Shown here: in pieces, positions 24,240-33,026 of the stretch
Numbering within the stretch: position 1 is the stretch's first letter
How the letters are laid out: each line of letters starts with the position of its first letter
Assembly (NCBI RefSeq): GCF_030733745.1
Contig: NZ_JASHIK010000030.1
Location: 1 to 33,479 of the forward strand
DNA: 33,479 nucleotides
Reading direction: 5' to 3'
DNA from: Stappia sp. MMSF_3263
Lineage (GTDB): Bacteria; Pseudomonadota; Alphaproteobacteria; Rhizobiales; Stappiaceae
Translations under genes and position numbers: made by a program
The notes under the pieces: generated by a model
The model's database searches: none
What the model was told of the DNA's origin: nothing
What the model saw: only the letters and a program-made list of their open reading frames with translations

Positions 24240-24265
24240 GGGCGGGGGCGGCATCGCGCCCGCCC
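24240..24265 (+). terminator. Intercistronic hairpin after dctP
   Basis: Stem GGGCGGGGGCG / CGCGCCCGCCC (one mismatch) with a 4-nt loop, followed by a pyrimidine run CCTTCTTCTCC. It begins 14 nt after the dctP stop and 64 nt before dctQ. It probably gives partial termination or 3' stabilisation so that binding protein exceeds permease. Confidence 0.5.
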
Positions 24266-24329
24266 GCCTTCTTCTCCGAACGACCGGACCTCCCCGACAG
24301 CACCGTGCACCAGACCGGAGTGGCTTCCC

Positions 24330-24920
24330 ATGCCTCCAGCGCCGGACCCGCGTCCCAAAACCGCCGACACAACCGCCGCGCCGCGCGAGTGCCTGCCGCA
24401 GGCAGGCCTGCTCGGCTGGGTCATCACACGCATCGCGCGCCTTTTCGCGGTCGGCATCCTCATCGCCATGGCCGTGCTCGTCGTTGAAATCTTCCTGCGC
24501 TACGTCTTCAACTCACCCACCACCTGGGCACACGAGACGTCCACCTTCCTGAGCGCCGTCACCTTCATCTTCGGCGGTCTCTACTGCGTGGCGCGCAACA
24601 CCCATATCCGCGTCGTGCTGCTCTACGACATAGTCGGCGCACGGCTGCGCAACCTGCTCGACGTGCTGATCTCGATCGCCTGCCTCTGCGCCAGCGCCTT
24701 CTTCGCCTGGGCGGCCTGGCTGATGGCGATGAAGGCAACGTTCCGTCCCGATGGCAGCTTCTTCCTGGAGACCAGCGGCAGCGCCTGGAACTCGCCCGCC
24801 CCGGCACTCCTGAAACTGTTTCTTCTCCTCGTCCTCGTGACGATGAGCGTCCAGTTCCTGCTCCTCACGCTCAACCACCTGCGCGGCCCGGTGCCAACCG
24901 AGAGGCACGACGATGCTTGA
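24330..24920 (+). CDS. dctQ: TRAP transporter small membrane subunit DctQ
   Basis: 196 residues with four membrane segments (starting at about 38, 67, 111 and 160) after a polar N-terminus rich in Pro. EIFLRYVFNSPTTWAHETSTFLSAVTFIFGG is the conserved DctQ segment (R-x-x-F...W..E). GGAGTGG precedes ATG 24330. Its last codons overlap the start of dctM by 8 nt, so the two membrane subunits are co-translated. It works with DctP and DctM for ion-driven uptake. Confidence 0.9.
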   Translation: MPPAPDPRPKTADTTAAPRECLPQAGLLGWVITRIARLFAVGILIAMAVLVVEIFLRYVFNSPTTWAHETSTFLSAVTFIFGGLYCVARNTHIRVVLLYDIVGARLRNLLDVLISIACLCASAFFAWAAWLMAMKATFRPDGSFFLETSGSAWNSPAPALLKLFLLLVLVTMSVQFLLLTLNHLRGPVPTERHDDA

Positions 24921-26241
24921 CCTTCTCGATCTCGGACTGAACCTGAAGGCGCTGGGCATCGAATACGGCACGCTGGTCCTGTTCGCCCTGCTCGTGGTGC
25001 TGCTGCTCACCGGCATGCCGCTGGCCCTCGTCACCCTGCTGGTGGCCCTGGTCTTCGCGCTCGGCTGGTTCGGCCCCAACGCGGTGCCGCTGATCACCAG
25101 CCGCGTCTATTCCTTCGTCTCGTCCTTCGTCTTCGTCTCGGTGCCGATGTTCGTGCTGATGGCGGCGATCCTCGACCGCTCCGGCATTGCCCGCGATCTC
25201 TTCGATGCCATGAAACTGGTTGGCGGCCGCCTGCGCGGCGGCGTGGCGGTCCAGACCATCTTCGTCGCGGTCATTCTCGCGGCGATGAGCGGTATCATTG
25301 GCGGCGAGATCGTGCTGCTCGGCCTTGTCGCCCTGCCCCAGATGCTGCGGCTCGGCTACGACCGCCGGCTCGCCATCGGCGTCGTCTGCGCCGGCGGCGC
25401 GCTCGGCACCATGGTGCCGCCCTCGATCGTGCTGATCATCTACGGCCTGACAGCGAATGTGTCCGTCGGCGAGCTCTTCACCGCCGCCTTCGTGCCCGGC
25501 TTCATGCTGGCCGGGCTCTATATCGGCTACATCCTGCTGCGCTCCTACACCGATCCCGCGGTCGCGCCCCCGCCCCCGGACGAGCGTCCCTCGTTTGCCG
25601 AGATGCTGCCGCTGCTGCGCGGCCTGGTTCTGCCTATACTGGTCGTCTCCGTCGTGCTTGGCTCGATCTATGGCGGCATCGCCTCGGTGACGGAAGCCTC
25701 CGCCATCGGCGTTGCCGGCGTCATCGTCTCGACGATCCTGCGGCGCGAATTCTCGTTCGCGATGCTGCTCGACGCGGCGATGCACACGCTCGGCACGGTC
25801 GGCATGATCATGTGGATCGGCATCGGCGCCAGCGCCCTTGTCGGGGTCTACAACCTGATGGGCGGCATCCGCTTCATCTCCTCGCTGATCACCGGCGTGT
25901 CGGATTCTCCCACCGTCATCATCCTGCTGATGATGCTCATCCTCTTCGTGCTGGGCATGTTCCTCGACTGGGTCGGCATCGCGCTGCTGACCATGCCGAT
26001 CTTCGTGCCGATCATCATCAAGCTCGGCTACGACCCGGTCTGGTTCGGCGTCCTTTTCGCCATGAACATGCAGGTGTCGTTCCTGACGCCGCCATTCGGA
26101 CCGGCCGCCTTCTACCTCAAGAGCGTGACGCCACCGGACATCTCGCTCGGCGAGATCTTCCGCTCGCTGCTGCCCTTCATCTGCCTGCAGGTGATCGCGG
26201 TCGGGTTGCTGATCGCCTTTCCGGGCCTCGCGCTCTACTGA
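24913..26241 (+). CDS. dctM: TRAP transporter large membrane subunit DctM
   Basis: 442 residues, about 12 membrane segments, the ion-coupled translocation subunit. Family landmarks: [16 protein letters not shown] near the N-terminus, [67 protein letters not shown] and the C-terminal [16 protein letters not shown]. The [13 protein letters not shown] variant in place of the more common small-residue loop is in keeping with the TakP-type subgroup. Ends 37 bp before the GMC oxidoreductase gene. Confidence 0.94.
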   Translation: MLDLLDLGLNLKALGIEYGTLVLFALLVVLLLTGMPLALVTLLVALVFALGWFGPNAVPLITSRVYSFVSSFVFVSVPMFVLMAAILDRSGIARDLFDAMKLVGGRLRGGVAVQTIFVAVILAAMSGIIGGEIVLLGLVALPQMLRLGYDRRLAIGVVCAGGALGTMVPPSIVLIIYGLTANVSVGELFTAAFVPGFMLAGLYIGYILLRSYTDPAVAPPPPDERPSFAEMLPLLRGLVLPILVVSVVLGSIYGGIASVTEASAIGVAGVIVSTILRREFSFAMLLDAAMHTLGTVGMIMWIGIGASALVGVYNLMGGIRFISSLITGVSDSPTVIILLMMLILFVLGMFLDWVGIALLTMPIFVPIIIKLGYDPVWFGVLFAMNMQVSFLTPPFGPAAFYLKSVTPPDISLGEIFRSLLPFICLQVIAVGLLIAFPGLALY

Positions 26242-26278
26242 CCCAGCCTCGCCACCGGCAAGACACTCGGGATACCCA

Positions 26279-27886
26279 ATGACGCCCAAGATCGACGGCG
26301 ACTACGACTACATCATCATCGGCGCGGGGACCGCCGGATGCGTCCTCGCCAACCGCCTGAGCGAAGACCCGCGCAACCGCGTCCTGCTGCTGGAGGCCGG
26401 CGGCCGGGACACCCATCCCTGGATCCACATCCCGGTCGGCTATCTCTACTGCATGGGCAATCCGCGCGCCGACTGGATGCTGCGCACCCAGCCGGAGCAC
26501 GGGCTGAACGGCCGCGCGCTCGCCTATCCGCGCGGCAAGGTGCTGGGCGGCTGCAGCTCCATCAACGGCATGATCTCCATGCGCGGACAGGCCGCCGACT
26601 ATGACGGCTGGGCCGCGCTCGGCAACACCGGCTGGAGCTGGCAGGACGTGCTGCCGCATTTCCTGCGCTCCGAGGACCGGCCGGGCGGCGACGGCCCGCT
26701 GCACCGCGAGGGCGGCGAGTGGAAGGTCGCTCGCCAGCGGCTGAAATGGCAGCTGCTGGAGGACGTGCAGGCGGCGGCGGCGGAAATGGGCATTCCCCGC
26801 AGCACGGATTTCAACTCCGGCGACAACGAGGGGGCGGGCTATTTCGAAGTCAACCAGAAGAACGGTCGGCGCTGGAGCGCGGCCCGCGCCTTTCTCGCTC
26901 CGGCCATGAAGCGCTCCAACCTGCGCGTTCTGACGGGTGCGGAGGTGACCCGCATCACCATCGTGGACGGCCGCGCCGTCGGCGTGGTCTTCACCCGCGC
27001 CAACAGGGTGAACGAGGCCCGCACCCGGGGCGAGATCCTGCTGGCGGCCGGTGCGGTCCACTCGCCGGTGCTGCTCGAAATGTCCGGCATCGGCCAGGGC
27101 GAAGGGTTGAAGGCGGCCGGGGTCGAGGTGCTGCACGAGCGGGACGAGGTGGGCGAGAACCTGCAGGACCACCTGCAGCTGCGCATGGTGTTCCGTGTCG
27201 AAAACGCTCTGACGCTCAACCAGATCGCCAACTCGCTGACCGGCAAGATCGCGATGGCGGCCGAATATCTGTGGCGCCGATCGGGCCCGCTGTCGATGGC
27301 GCCGAGCCAGCTCGGCATCTTCACCCGCAGCGGCCCGGACAAGGCAACGCCCGATCTTGAATACCACATCCAGCCGCTGTCCACCGACCGGCTCGGCGAG
27401 CCGCTGCACCCCTATCCGGCCGTCACCGTGTCGGTGTGCAACCTGCGCCCCGAAAGCCGGGGAACGGTGCACCTTGCCCGCAGTGCAAAGGGCAACGCGC
27501 CGGAAATCTCGCCGCGCTACCTGACGACATCCGGCGACCAAGAGATCGCCCTGCGCTCCCTGCGCCACGCCCGGACGCTGATGACCATGCCTTCCTTGCG
27601 GGGATACGCGCCGCAGGAGGCCCTGCCGGGAGCCGGGATCGTCTCCGATGTGGATCTCATCCGCGCTGCCGGCGACATCGGCACCACGATCTTTCATCCC
27701 GTCGGAACCTGCCGCATGGGTGCCGACGAGCAGGCCGTGGTCGATCCGCAATTGCGCCTGCGCGGGCTTGAGGGGCTCAGGGTCGTCGATGCCTCGATCA
27801 TGCCCCGCATCGTCTCCGGCAACACCGCAACGCCCGTGGTGATGATCGCCGAGAAGGCAGCCGACATGATCCTGCGCCCCGCTTGA
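26279..27886 (+). CDS. GMC-family FAD-dependent oxidoreductase
   Basis: 535 residues. FAD-binding [18 protein letters not shown] (GxGxxG at 15-20) with E39, GMC signature [12 protein letters not shown] (86-97), and a catalytic pair typical of GMC alcohol dehydrogenases/oxidases, H473 in [10 protein letters not shown] and N515 in [10 protein letters not shown]. Resembles choline or polyol/alcohol dehydrogenases of the BetA group. It probably oxidises an alcohol group of the imported compound or a downstream intermediate; the substrate cannot be read from sequence. No signal peptide, so cytoplasmic. Ribosome site weak (GGGA). Lies between dctM and a FAH-family gene, all on the same strand. Confidence 0.92.
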   Translation: MTPKIDGDYDYIIIGAGTAGCVLANRLSEDPRNRVLLLEAGGRDTHPWIHIPVGYLYCMGNPRADWMLRTQPEHGLNGRALAYPRGKVLGGCSSINGMISMRGQAADYDGWAALGNTGWSWQDVLPHFLRSEDRPGGDGPLHREGGEWKVARQRLKWQLLEDVQAAAAEMGIPRSTDFNSGDNEGAGYFEVNQKNGRRWSAARAFLAPAMKRSNLRVLTGAEVTRITIVDGRAVGVVFTRANRVNEARTRGEILLAAGAVHSPVLLEMSGIGQGEGLKAAGVEVLHERDEVGENLQDHLQLRMVFRVENALTLNQIANSLTGKIAMAAEYLWRRSGPLSMAPSQLGIFTRSGPDKATPDLEYHIQPLSTDRLGEPLHPYPAVTVSVCNLRPESRGTVHLARSAKGNAPEISPRYLTTSGDQEIALRSLRHARTLMTMPSLRGYAPQEALPGAGIVSDVDLIRAAGDIGTTIFHPVGTCRMGADEQAVVDPQLRLRGLEGLRVVDASIMPRIVSGNTATPVVMIAEKAADMILRPA

Positions 27887-27935
27887 GCGGCCCTTGCGGC
27901 AGCACATTCCGTTTCAAGACCCGAAAGGACGACGC

Positions 27936-28784
27936 ATGAAGTTTCTCCGCTTTGGACCGAAGGGTGCGGAAAAGCCCGGCTACCTCGACGAGGCCGGCAC
28001 GATCCGCGATCTCTCGGGCCTCATCGACGATTTCACGCCGGAAACGCTCTCCTGTGAGACGCTGGACCGGCTCAAGGACACCGACCTTGCCGCCCTTCCG
28101 GCAGTGCCGGCCGGCACCCGCATCGGCCCGTGTGTCGGTGCGGCGCGTAATTTCTACGCGGTCGGGCTGAACTATGCCCGTCACGCGCGCGAGACCAACA
28201 ATCCGGAGCCGGCCGAGCCAGTGATCTTCTCCAAGTCGACGTCCTGCATCTGCGGACCCGACGACCCGATCATCCTGCCCAAGGGCTCGGTGAAGACCGA
28301 CTGGGAAGTGGAGCTTGGCATCATCATCGGACGCGAATGCGAATATGTCGGGGAGGCCGACGCGCTCGGTCATGTCGCCGGCTACTGCACCCTCAACGAT
28401 GTCAGCGAGCGCGCCTTCCAGATCGAGCGCGGCGGGCAATGGATCAAGGGCAAGTCGGCAAGGAATTTCGGTCCCATCGGCCCCTGGCTGGTGACGCCGG
28501 ACGAGGTCGGCGACCCGCAGGACCTCGCCCTGACGCTGTCGGTCAACGGCGAGACGATGCAGGCGAGCTCGACCTCGGACATGATCTTCGGCGTCGCGAC
28601 GATCATCTCCTACATGTCTCGCTTCATGCGGCTGATGCCCGGCGACATCATTGCCACCGGCACGCCGGAGGGCGTCGGGCTCGGCTTCACCCCGCCGCGC
28701 TTCCTGCGGGCCGGCGACGTGGTGGAACTTTCCGTGGAGAAGCTCGGCGCCCAGCGCCAGACCGTGATCGCCCACGGCGGCTGA
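27936..28784 (+). CDS. Fumarylacetoacetate hydrolase (FAH) family protein
   Basis: 282 residues from ATG 27936, preceded by AAAGGA at 8 nt. FAH fold: AARNFYAVGLNYARHARE, then the divalent-metal ligands E124 and E126 in DWEVELGIIIG and D155 in TLNDVSERAFQ; C-terminal GDIIATGTPEGVGLGF. Such proteins are acylpyruvate hydrolases, oxaloacetate decarboxylases or hydratases acting on 2-oxo acids such as 2-keto-3-deoxy sugar acids. As last gene of the dehydrogenase-TRAP-GMC operon it probably cleaves, decarboxylates or dehydrates a 2-oxo acid intermediate. Confidence 0.92.
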   Translation: MKFLRFGPKGAEKPGYLDEAGTIRDLSGLIDDFTPETLSCETLDRLKDTDLAALPAVPAGTRIGPCVGAARNFYAVGLNYARHARETNNPEPAEPVIFSKSTSCICGPDDPIILPKGSVKTDWEVELGIIIGRECEYVGEADALGHVAGYCTLNDVSERAFQIERGGQWIKGKSARNFGPIGPWLVTPDEVGDPQDLALTLSVNGETMQASSTSDMIFGVATIISYMSRFMRLMPGDIIATGTPEGVGLGFTPPRFLRAGDVVELSVEKLGAQRQTVIAHGG

Positions 28785-28827
28785 GGGAAGCGCCGCCCGC
28801 CAGCAGGGACGGGGTCAAAACGCGAGC

Positions 28828-28855
28828 CCGCGCATCCCGGTTACAAGATGCGCGG
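28828..28855. terminator. Terminator-like hairpin between convergent operons
   Basis: Perfect 9-bp inverted repeat CCGCGCATC / GATGCGCGG with a 10-nt loop, 43 nt after the FAH-family stop and 30 nt beyond the minus-strand permease stop. No U-tract. Its position between converging operons suggests shared termination. Confidence 0.55.
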
Positions 28856-28885
28856 ACACGCGTTGCCTCCAGATGGGCCCTTCCG

Positions 28886-29644
28886 TCAGAAAAGCCGATA
28901 GAAGAACACGCCGCTCATCACGATCCCCGTCACCACGATCAACATCCGCAGGTGAGGTTTCGAGATCTTTCTGGACACGCCTGCACCGGCAAATCCTCCG
29001 GCGATCGCGAACACGGCCATCATCGCCGCGGGCCGCCAGTCGATGAGACCTCCGACCGCGAAGACGGCAAGAGAAGCGCAAGAAAGGAAGAACGACAGAA
29101 GGTTCTTGAGGCCGTTCATCAGCGGCAGGCTGGTCATGCCCAGAAGGGCAAAGAGGGCAAGAAGCACAATCCCCAGACCGCCGTTGAAGTAGCCGCCATA
29201 GACGGCAACCAAGAAGACCCCCAGCGAAGGCGGAATGCCGCCCCCGCGCATGAGCGGAACCATCCGCTCGCCAAGCGCGAAGATGGCGGTGGCGAACAGG
29301 AGCAGGCCCGGCACGATCGCGTTGAACATGCTGGCGGGCGTTACCGTCAGCAGAAATCCGCCGAGAATGCCCCCGGTTATGCCCACGGCACAAATTCGCA
29401 GCAGCATGCCGGCATCCAGCGTCTTCAGCTCCCGCCGGAACCCCAGAGCCCCGCCGACATAGCCCGGCGTCACGGCGAACGCGCTGGTGGCATTCGCGAT
29501 GACGGGGGGAACGCCCACATAGACAAGGGCGGGGAAGGTCAGAAAACTTCCCCCGCCGGCAATCGTGTTGAGAATGCCGGCCGCAAAAGCGGCAGCGGCA
29601 AGCAGCCCCCAATCCGCAAAGGAATGAACGGACGCGATCAGCAT
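28886..29644 (-). CDS. TauE/SafE-family membrane permease
   Basis: 252 residues, about eight membrane segments. NTIAGGGSFLTFPAL (26-40) is the first-half TauE/SafE signature, followed by GVPPVIANATSAFAVTPGYVGGALGFR; the second half repeats the fold with NGLKNLLSF and GGLIDWRPAAMM. Family members move organic anions such as sulfite, sulfoacetate or other sulfonate- or carboxylate-derived compounds, often outward. ATG 29644 overlaps the preceding gene by 7 nt. Last gene of the six-gene minus-strand operon; in such a context it may export a product or inorganic anion released by the pathway. Confidence 0.92.
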   Translation of the reverse strand: MLIASVHSFADWGLLAAAAFAAGILNTIAGGGSFLTFPALVYVGVPPVIANATSAFAVTPGYVGGALGFRRELKTLDAGMLLRICAVGITGGILGGFLLTVTPASMFNAIVPGLLLFATAIFALGERMVPLMRGGGIPPSLGVFLVAVYGGYFNGGLGIVLLALFALLGMTSLPLMNGLKNLLSFFLSCASLAVFAVGGLIDWRPAAMMAVFAIAGGFAGAGVSRKISKPHLRMLIVVTGIVMSGVFFYRLF

Positions 29645-30702
29645 GAGAGAAAATCGCGCACCCGGCCGCGGAGAAAGTCCCTGTCCGCCGGGCTTTTCAC
29701 CGGATTGCCAGCCCTGTGCCCCCAGGGCGAGTCCAGGCTGGCTATGCGAACGTCACCCAGATGCGATGCCTCGGCCTTCACGTCGGCTTCCCGGAAATAG
29801 AGATCGCGGCGGGCGGGAACGAGCAGGGCGCGGGCGCGCACGGCAGTGATCGCCTTGACGAGATCACCCCCGTGGCGATCGTTGGCCGAGATATCGGCCG
29901 CCTGCCAGGTGGCGATGTGAGACAGAAGATTGTCGGCGTTCCTTTCGGTGAAGGCCGCCTCCCAGTAGCCTTCGAGAAAGCTCTCCAGACTGTCGTAACC
30001 CAGAGTTCGCCAACACTCGTCGCGGTAGAAGGCCTGCGAAAGCGCCCAGCCGGCATAGAACCGCCCGAGCGCCGGCAAGGCGCGCTCCGGCGCTCGCACG
30101 AAGCGGCCGGCGTCGGCGTCATAGGCGCCATCCGTCGTCAGCACCGCGCTGGCGCCTTCGAGGAAGACATGGTTGTGCGCCGAGGTCTTCGCCGTGGCGC
30201 AGATGGCGATGAGATTGGCGACATCACCGGGAAACAGCGACGCCATGTGCCAGGCGACCTGCCCGCCCATGGACCAGCCCGCCGCCACCGCGATGCGCCG
30301 CACACCGAAGAACCGCTCAAGGACGAATTTCTGCGCGAGCGCATTGTCATAGGCACTCACCAGGGGAAAAGGTTCGCCGGCCGCGAAGGCGGCACTGTTG
30401 CTGGGCGAGGTCGAAAGGCCGTTTCCGAACAGGTTGGCGATCACGACGAAATAGCGTACCGGATCGAAAAGGGACCCGGCCCCGACCATCCACTCGAAAT
30501 CGCGATGGCTGGCCCCGAACGAGGTCGGAATGACGACCGCATTGTCGCGCCGGGCATTGAGATGCCCGAACGTCTTCACGACCATCACGGCCTCGTCCAG
30601 CGCCTCGCCGGATTGCAGCCCGATGCGGCCGAGCGAAAGGTGCAACGCGCCGTCCGCGCCAACGGCGGCCGCGCCGGGATCAGAGGATTTCGCAGACATC
30701 AT
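29638..30702 (-). CDS. Alpha/beta hydrolase, homoserine O-acetyltransferase (MetX)-like
   Basis: 354 residues from ATG 30702. The frame is open to 30900, but the extra part lies inside the reductase gene. Alpha/beta-hydrolase fold with nucleophile S144 in AAGWSMGGQVA, probable acid D300 in LVPARRDLYF, and H329 in SPWGHRAGNP. The segment VVIPTSFGASHRDFEWMVGAGSLFDPVRYFVVIANLFGNGLSTSP matches the MetX-like group. The nucleophile motif is GWSMGG rather than the GGSMGG usual in MetX, so it is more likely a hydrolase or transferase in a catabolic path than a methionine enzyme. Overlaps the reductase end by 23 nt and the next start by 7 nt. Confidence 0.88.
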   Translation of the reverse strand: MMSAKSSDPGAAAVGADGALHLSLGRIGLQSGEALDEAVMVVKTFGHLNARRDNAVVIPTSFGASHRDFEWMVGAGSLFDPVRYFVVIANLFGNGLSTSPSNSAAFAAGEPFPLVSAYDNALAQKFVLERFFGVRRIAVAAGWSMGGQVAWHMASLFPGDVANLIAICATAKTSAHNHVFLEGASAVLTTDGAYDADAGRFVRAPERALPALGRFYAGWALSQAFYRDECWRTLGYDSLESFLEGYWEAAFTERNADNLLSHIATWQAADISANDRHGGDLVKAITAVRARALLVPARRDLYFREADVKAEASHLGDVRIASLDSPWGHRAGNPVKSPADRDFLRGRVRDFLSC

Positions 30703-31306
30703 CGAAATCGAAGCGCGGGTGACGTGGAAACAGGCATTCGGGATCGCCGTGGCCAAGGCCGCAAAGGAAGTTGGTGCGGACCTCGGTTCCCTGCCAGAAT
30801 GCCTGGTCGACACCCGCGTGGTCGAACCCGGAGAGCGGCCCGCAGTCGAGGCCCACGGCGCGTGCCGCCAGCATGAAGAACCCGGCTTGCAACGTGCCAT
30901 TGCGGATCGCGGTCATGCGCGCCCGCTCGGAATTCTCAGGACCGGCGAACCACTCACGCACGGCCGGACGGTGCGGAAACAGAACCTCGAACTGCTCATA
31001 AAACGCCAGGTCGTACCCAAGGATCGCGGTGACCGGCGCGGCCCGCACCTTGGCAAGGTTGCCCTCGTCGATGAACCCGAGCAGCTTGTCCTGCGCAGGG
31101 CCCGGCCGGACGAACTTCACGCGCATCGGCGAGCAATTGGCCGAGGTCGGTGCCCAACGGGCCAGCGCCCAGATCCGGTGCAGTTCCGCATCGAGAACCG
31201 GCGTGTCCTTCCACCCGTTCTGGCTGCGCGCATCCACGAAGATACGCGTCACCAGGTCCTCGGCACAGGGGCTCAACGCGCCGAACAGGCCGGTCGCGCA
31301 GCTCAT
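30680..31306 (-). CDS. RutE-like nitroreductase-family reductase
   Basis: 208 residues. FMN-dependent nitroreductase fold of the RutE/HadB subgroup: IFVDARSQNGWKDTPV, WAPTSANCSPMR, APVTAILGYDLAFYEQFEVLFPH and TLQAGFFMLAARAVGLDCGPLSGFD follow E. coli RutE closely. RutE takes part in pyrimidine degradation and reduces malonic semialdehyde to 3-hydroxypropionate. No other rut gene is present, so I read it as an aldehyde, enoate or nitro reductase recruited to another pathway. Start ATG 31306 overlaps the lyase stop as ATGA. An aldehyde-forming lyase lies directly upstream, which makes reduction of its product plausible. Confidence 0.9.
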   Translation of the reverse strand: MSCATGLFGALSPCAEDLVTRIFVDARSQNGWKDTPVLDAELHRIWALARWAPTSANCSPMRVKFVRPGPAQDKLLGFIDEGNLAKVRAAPVTAILGYDLAFYEQFEVLFPHRPAVREWFAGPENSERARMTAIRNGTLQAGFFMLAARAVGLDCGPLSGFDHAGVDQAFWQGTEVRTNFLCGLGHGDPECLFPRHPRFDFDDVCEIL

Positions 31307-32211
31307 CGTGCCAGCGCCTCTTCCTCGGGCATGATCGTCTCGACAACCGACTTCAGCCTGGCATGCGCGTCCGCACCGAGCGGAGCGACCGGCGCGCGCG
31401 CGGGACCGGCACTGCGCCCGGCCATCGTCATCGCCTCCTTGATGACGACGGGGAAGGAGCCGAGAACCCAGGCCGCGCGCAAGGGCGACAGCAGGTCGGA
31501 AATACGCCGCGCTTCCGCCAGATCGCCCGAGACGGCGGTGTCATGAAGCTTGACCAGGAGACGCGGAAAGACATTGCAGGCCGGAGAGACCGCGCCATGT
31601 CCGCCATTGACAAGCATGGAAAGCGTCAGGGTGTCGCGCCCCGAAAACAGCAGCGCCCGGCGGTCCGTCGTCACCAGGTACTCGACCGACTGCGTCATGT
31701 CGCCGGCAGAATCCTTGATGCCGACCACATTCGGCGCCGCGTTCATCACCGAGACAAGGGTCTGCGGGGCGATGTTGACGCTGGTACGCGGCGGATTGTT
31801 GTAGAGGAGCACGGGAAGCTTCGTCTCACCCGCCAGACCGATGAAGTGCGCCGCCAGCTCGCTCTGGTTCGGCTGGACGAAATAGGGCGTGATCAGCATC
31901 GCCATGTCGACGCCGATCTTCTCTGCCGCAGCGAGCACCCGCCGTGTTTCCGTCAGGTTCGATCGTGCGCAACCGGCCACCACGGGAACCCGTCCGTCGA
32001 CCGCCTTCACGCAGCGCTCGAGCAGCGCAATGTGTTCCGCCTCGTCCAGCGAGAAAAACTCACCCTGGCTGCCGGCAACCGAAATTCCATGGACACCGCA
32101 GGCCAGATACCCCTCGATCAGCGTATCGAGCCTGTCGAGATCCAGTTCCTGGTTCGCGGTGAATGGCGTCGCAAGGGCGGGTGACATGCCGTGGAAGCGT
32201 TGCAGGTCCAT
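31303..32211 (-). CDS. DapA/NanA-family lyase or aldolase
   Basis: 302 residues, TIM-barrel of the dihydrodipicolinate synthase/N-acetylneuraminate lyase family. Schiff-base lysine K166 in VVGIKDSAGD and catalytic tyrosine Y137 in LLYNNPPRT are both present. The usual GTTGE loop is GSQGE (47-51), which argues against lysine-biosynthetic DapA and for a lyase with another 2-oxo-acid substrate. Members split or dehydrate 2-oxo acids, often yielding pyruvate plus an aldehyde. Start ATG 32211 with CGGAGA upstream. Lies between the ABC ATPase (26-nt gap) and the RutE-like reductase (4-nt overlap). Confidence 0.92.
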   Translation of the reverse strand: MDLQRFHGMSPALATPFTANQELDLDRLDTLIEGYLACGVHGISVAGSQGEFFSLDEAEHIALLERCVKAVDGRVPVVAGCARSNLTETRRVLAAAEKIGVDMAMLITPYFVQPNQSELAAHFIGLAGETKLPVLLYNNPPRTSVNIAPQTLVSVMNAAPNVVGIKDSAGDMTQSVEYLVTTDRRALLFSGRDTLTLSMLVNGGHGAVSPACNVFPRLLVKLHDTAVSGDLAEARRISDLLSPLRAAWVLGSFPVVIKEAMTMAGRSAGPARAPVAPLGADAHARLKSVVETIMPEEEALAR

Positions 32212-32237
32212 GAGTTCGGGTCTCCGAGGATTTCAGT

Positions 32238-33026
32238 CTAGTTCACGCCCATAAGCGCGCTGAGCTGGGTTACGTACTGGCCGAAGCGCGGGTCTTCCCG
32301 GGTTGTCTTGGGATCGCGCGGCCGCGGCAGATCGATCCTGACATCGTTGATCATCCGTGCCGGCCGGTCCGACATGACGAGCACGCGGTCCGACAGGAAA
32401 ATGGCTTCCGAGATGCTGTGTGTGATCAGGACGACCGTCTTCCTGATCTTCTGCCAGAGGCGCAACAGCTCGACATTGAGCTGGTCGCGCGTCAGCGCGT
32501 CGAGGGCACCGAAAGGCTCGTCGAGCAACAGCACCTTCGGCTGCGCGATCAGCGTCTGGCCGAGTGCGGCCCGCTGCTTCATGCCACCGGATATCTGGTG
32601 CGGGTACTTGTCGCGAAACCCTTCGAGCTTGAGAACCGGCAGGATCTCGTCGACACGGCGCGAGATTTCCTCGCGCGCGATGCCGCGGACCTCGCAGTTG
32701 AGCCTGATGTTCTTCTCGACAGTCAGCCAGGGCAGCATGTTGTGGGTCTGGAACACGACACCCACCTGCTCGCTGTGCCCCGTCAACGGCTGACCGAGGA
32801 GGCTCAGTTCGGCACCGTTGTCGGGCGCGATCAGGCCGGCAATGATCCTCAGGATCGTGCTCTTGCCGCAACCGCTCGGCCCCAGGATCGAGACGAACTC
32901 CGCCTCCCCGATGGTGCAGTTGACGTCTTCGAGAACCTTCAGCGCGCCGAAGGTCTTCGACAACCCGCGGATGCTGATGGCCCCGGCGGATGCATTCGCA
33001 TCCGCCGGGATGAGCTGGCTCGTCAC
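32238..33026 (-). CDS. NitT/TauT-type ABC transporter ATPase
   Basis: 262 residues. Walker A GPSGCGKS (49-56), Q-loop in VVFQTHNMLPW, signature ISGGMKQR (145-152), Walker B VLLLDEPFGALD (165-176) and the switch His in LITHS. The sequence type is that of TauB/SsuB/NrtD, importers for nitrate, sulfonates, thiamin precursors or aromatic acids. No permease or binding protein of this type is in the window; they may lie past the right edge, upstream in the same operon. ATG 33026 overlaps the VOC gene stop as ATGA. With a TauE/SafE permease at the operon end, a sulfonate or similar anion is a fair guess. Confidence 0.94.
   Translation of the reverse strand: MTSQLIPADANASAGAISIRGLSKTFGALKVLEDVNCTIGEAEFVSILGPSGCGKSTILRIIAGLIAPDNGAELSLLGQPLTGHSEQVGVVFQTHNMLPWLTVEKNIRLNCEVRGIAREEISRRVDEILPVLKLEGFRDKYPHQISGGMKQRAALGQTLIAQPKVLLLDEPFGALDALTRDQLNVELLRLWQKIRKTVVLITHSISEAIFLSDRVLVMSDRPARMINDVRIDLPRPRDPKTTREDPRFGQYVTQLSALMGVN

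Noticed and set aside
24871-26289. Long minus-strand frame opposite dctM
   Set aside because: Strongly His/Asp/Gln/Arg-rich, the typical complement of a hydrophobic membrane-protein gene.
30680-31306. Part of a pyrimidine-degradation (rut) operon
   Set aside because: Only a RutE-like gene is present; RutA, B, C, D, F and G types are absent, and the neighbours fit another pathway.
31303-32211. Lysine-biosynthetic dapA
   Set aside because: The GTTGE motif is changed to GSQGE and the gene is embedded in a transporter/catabolic operon.
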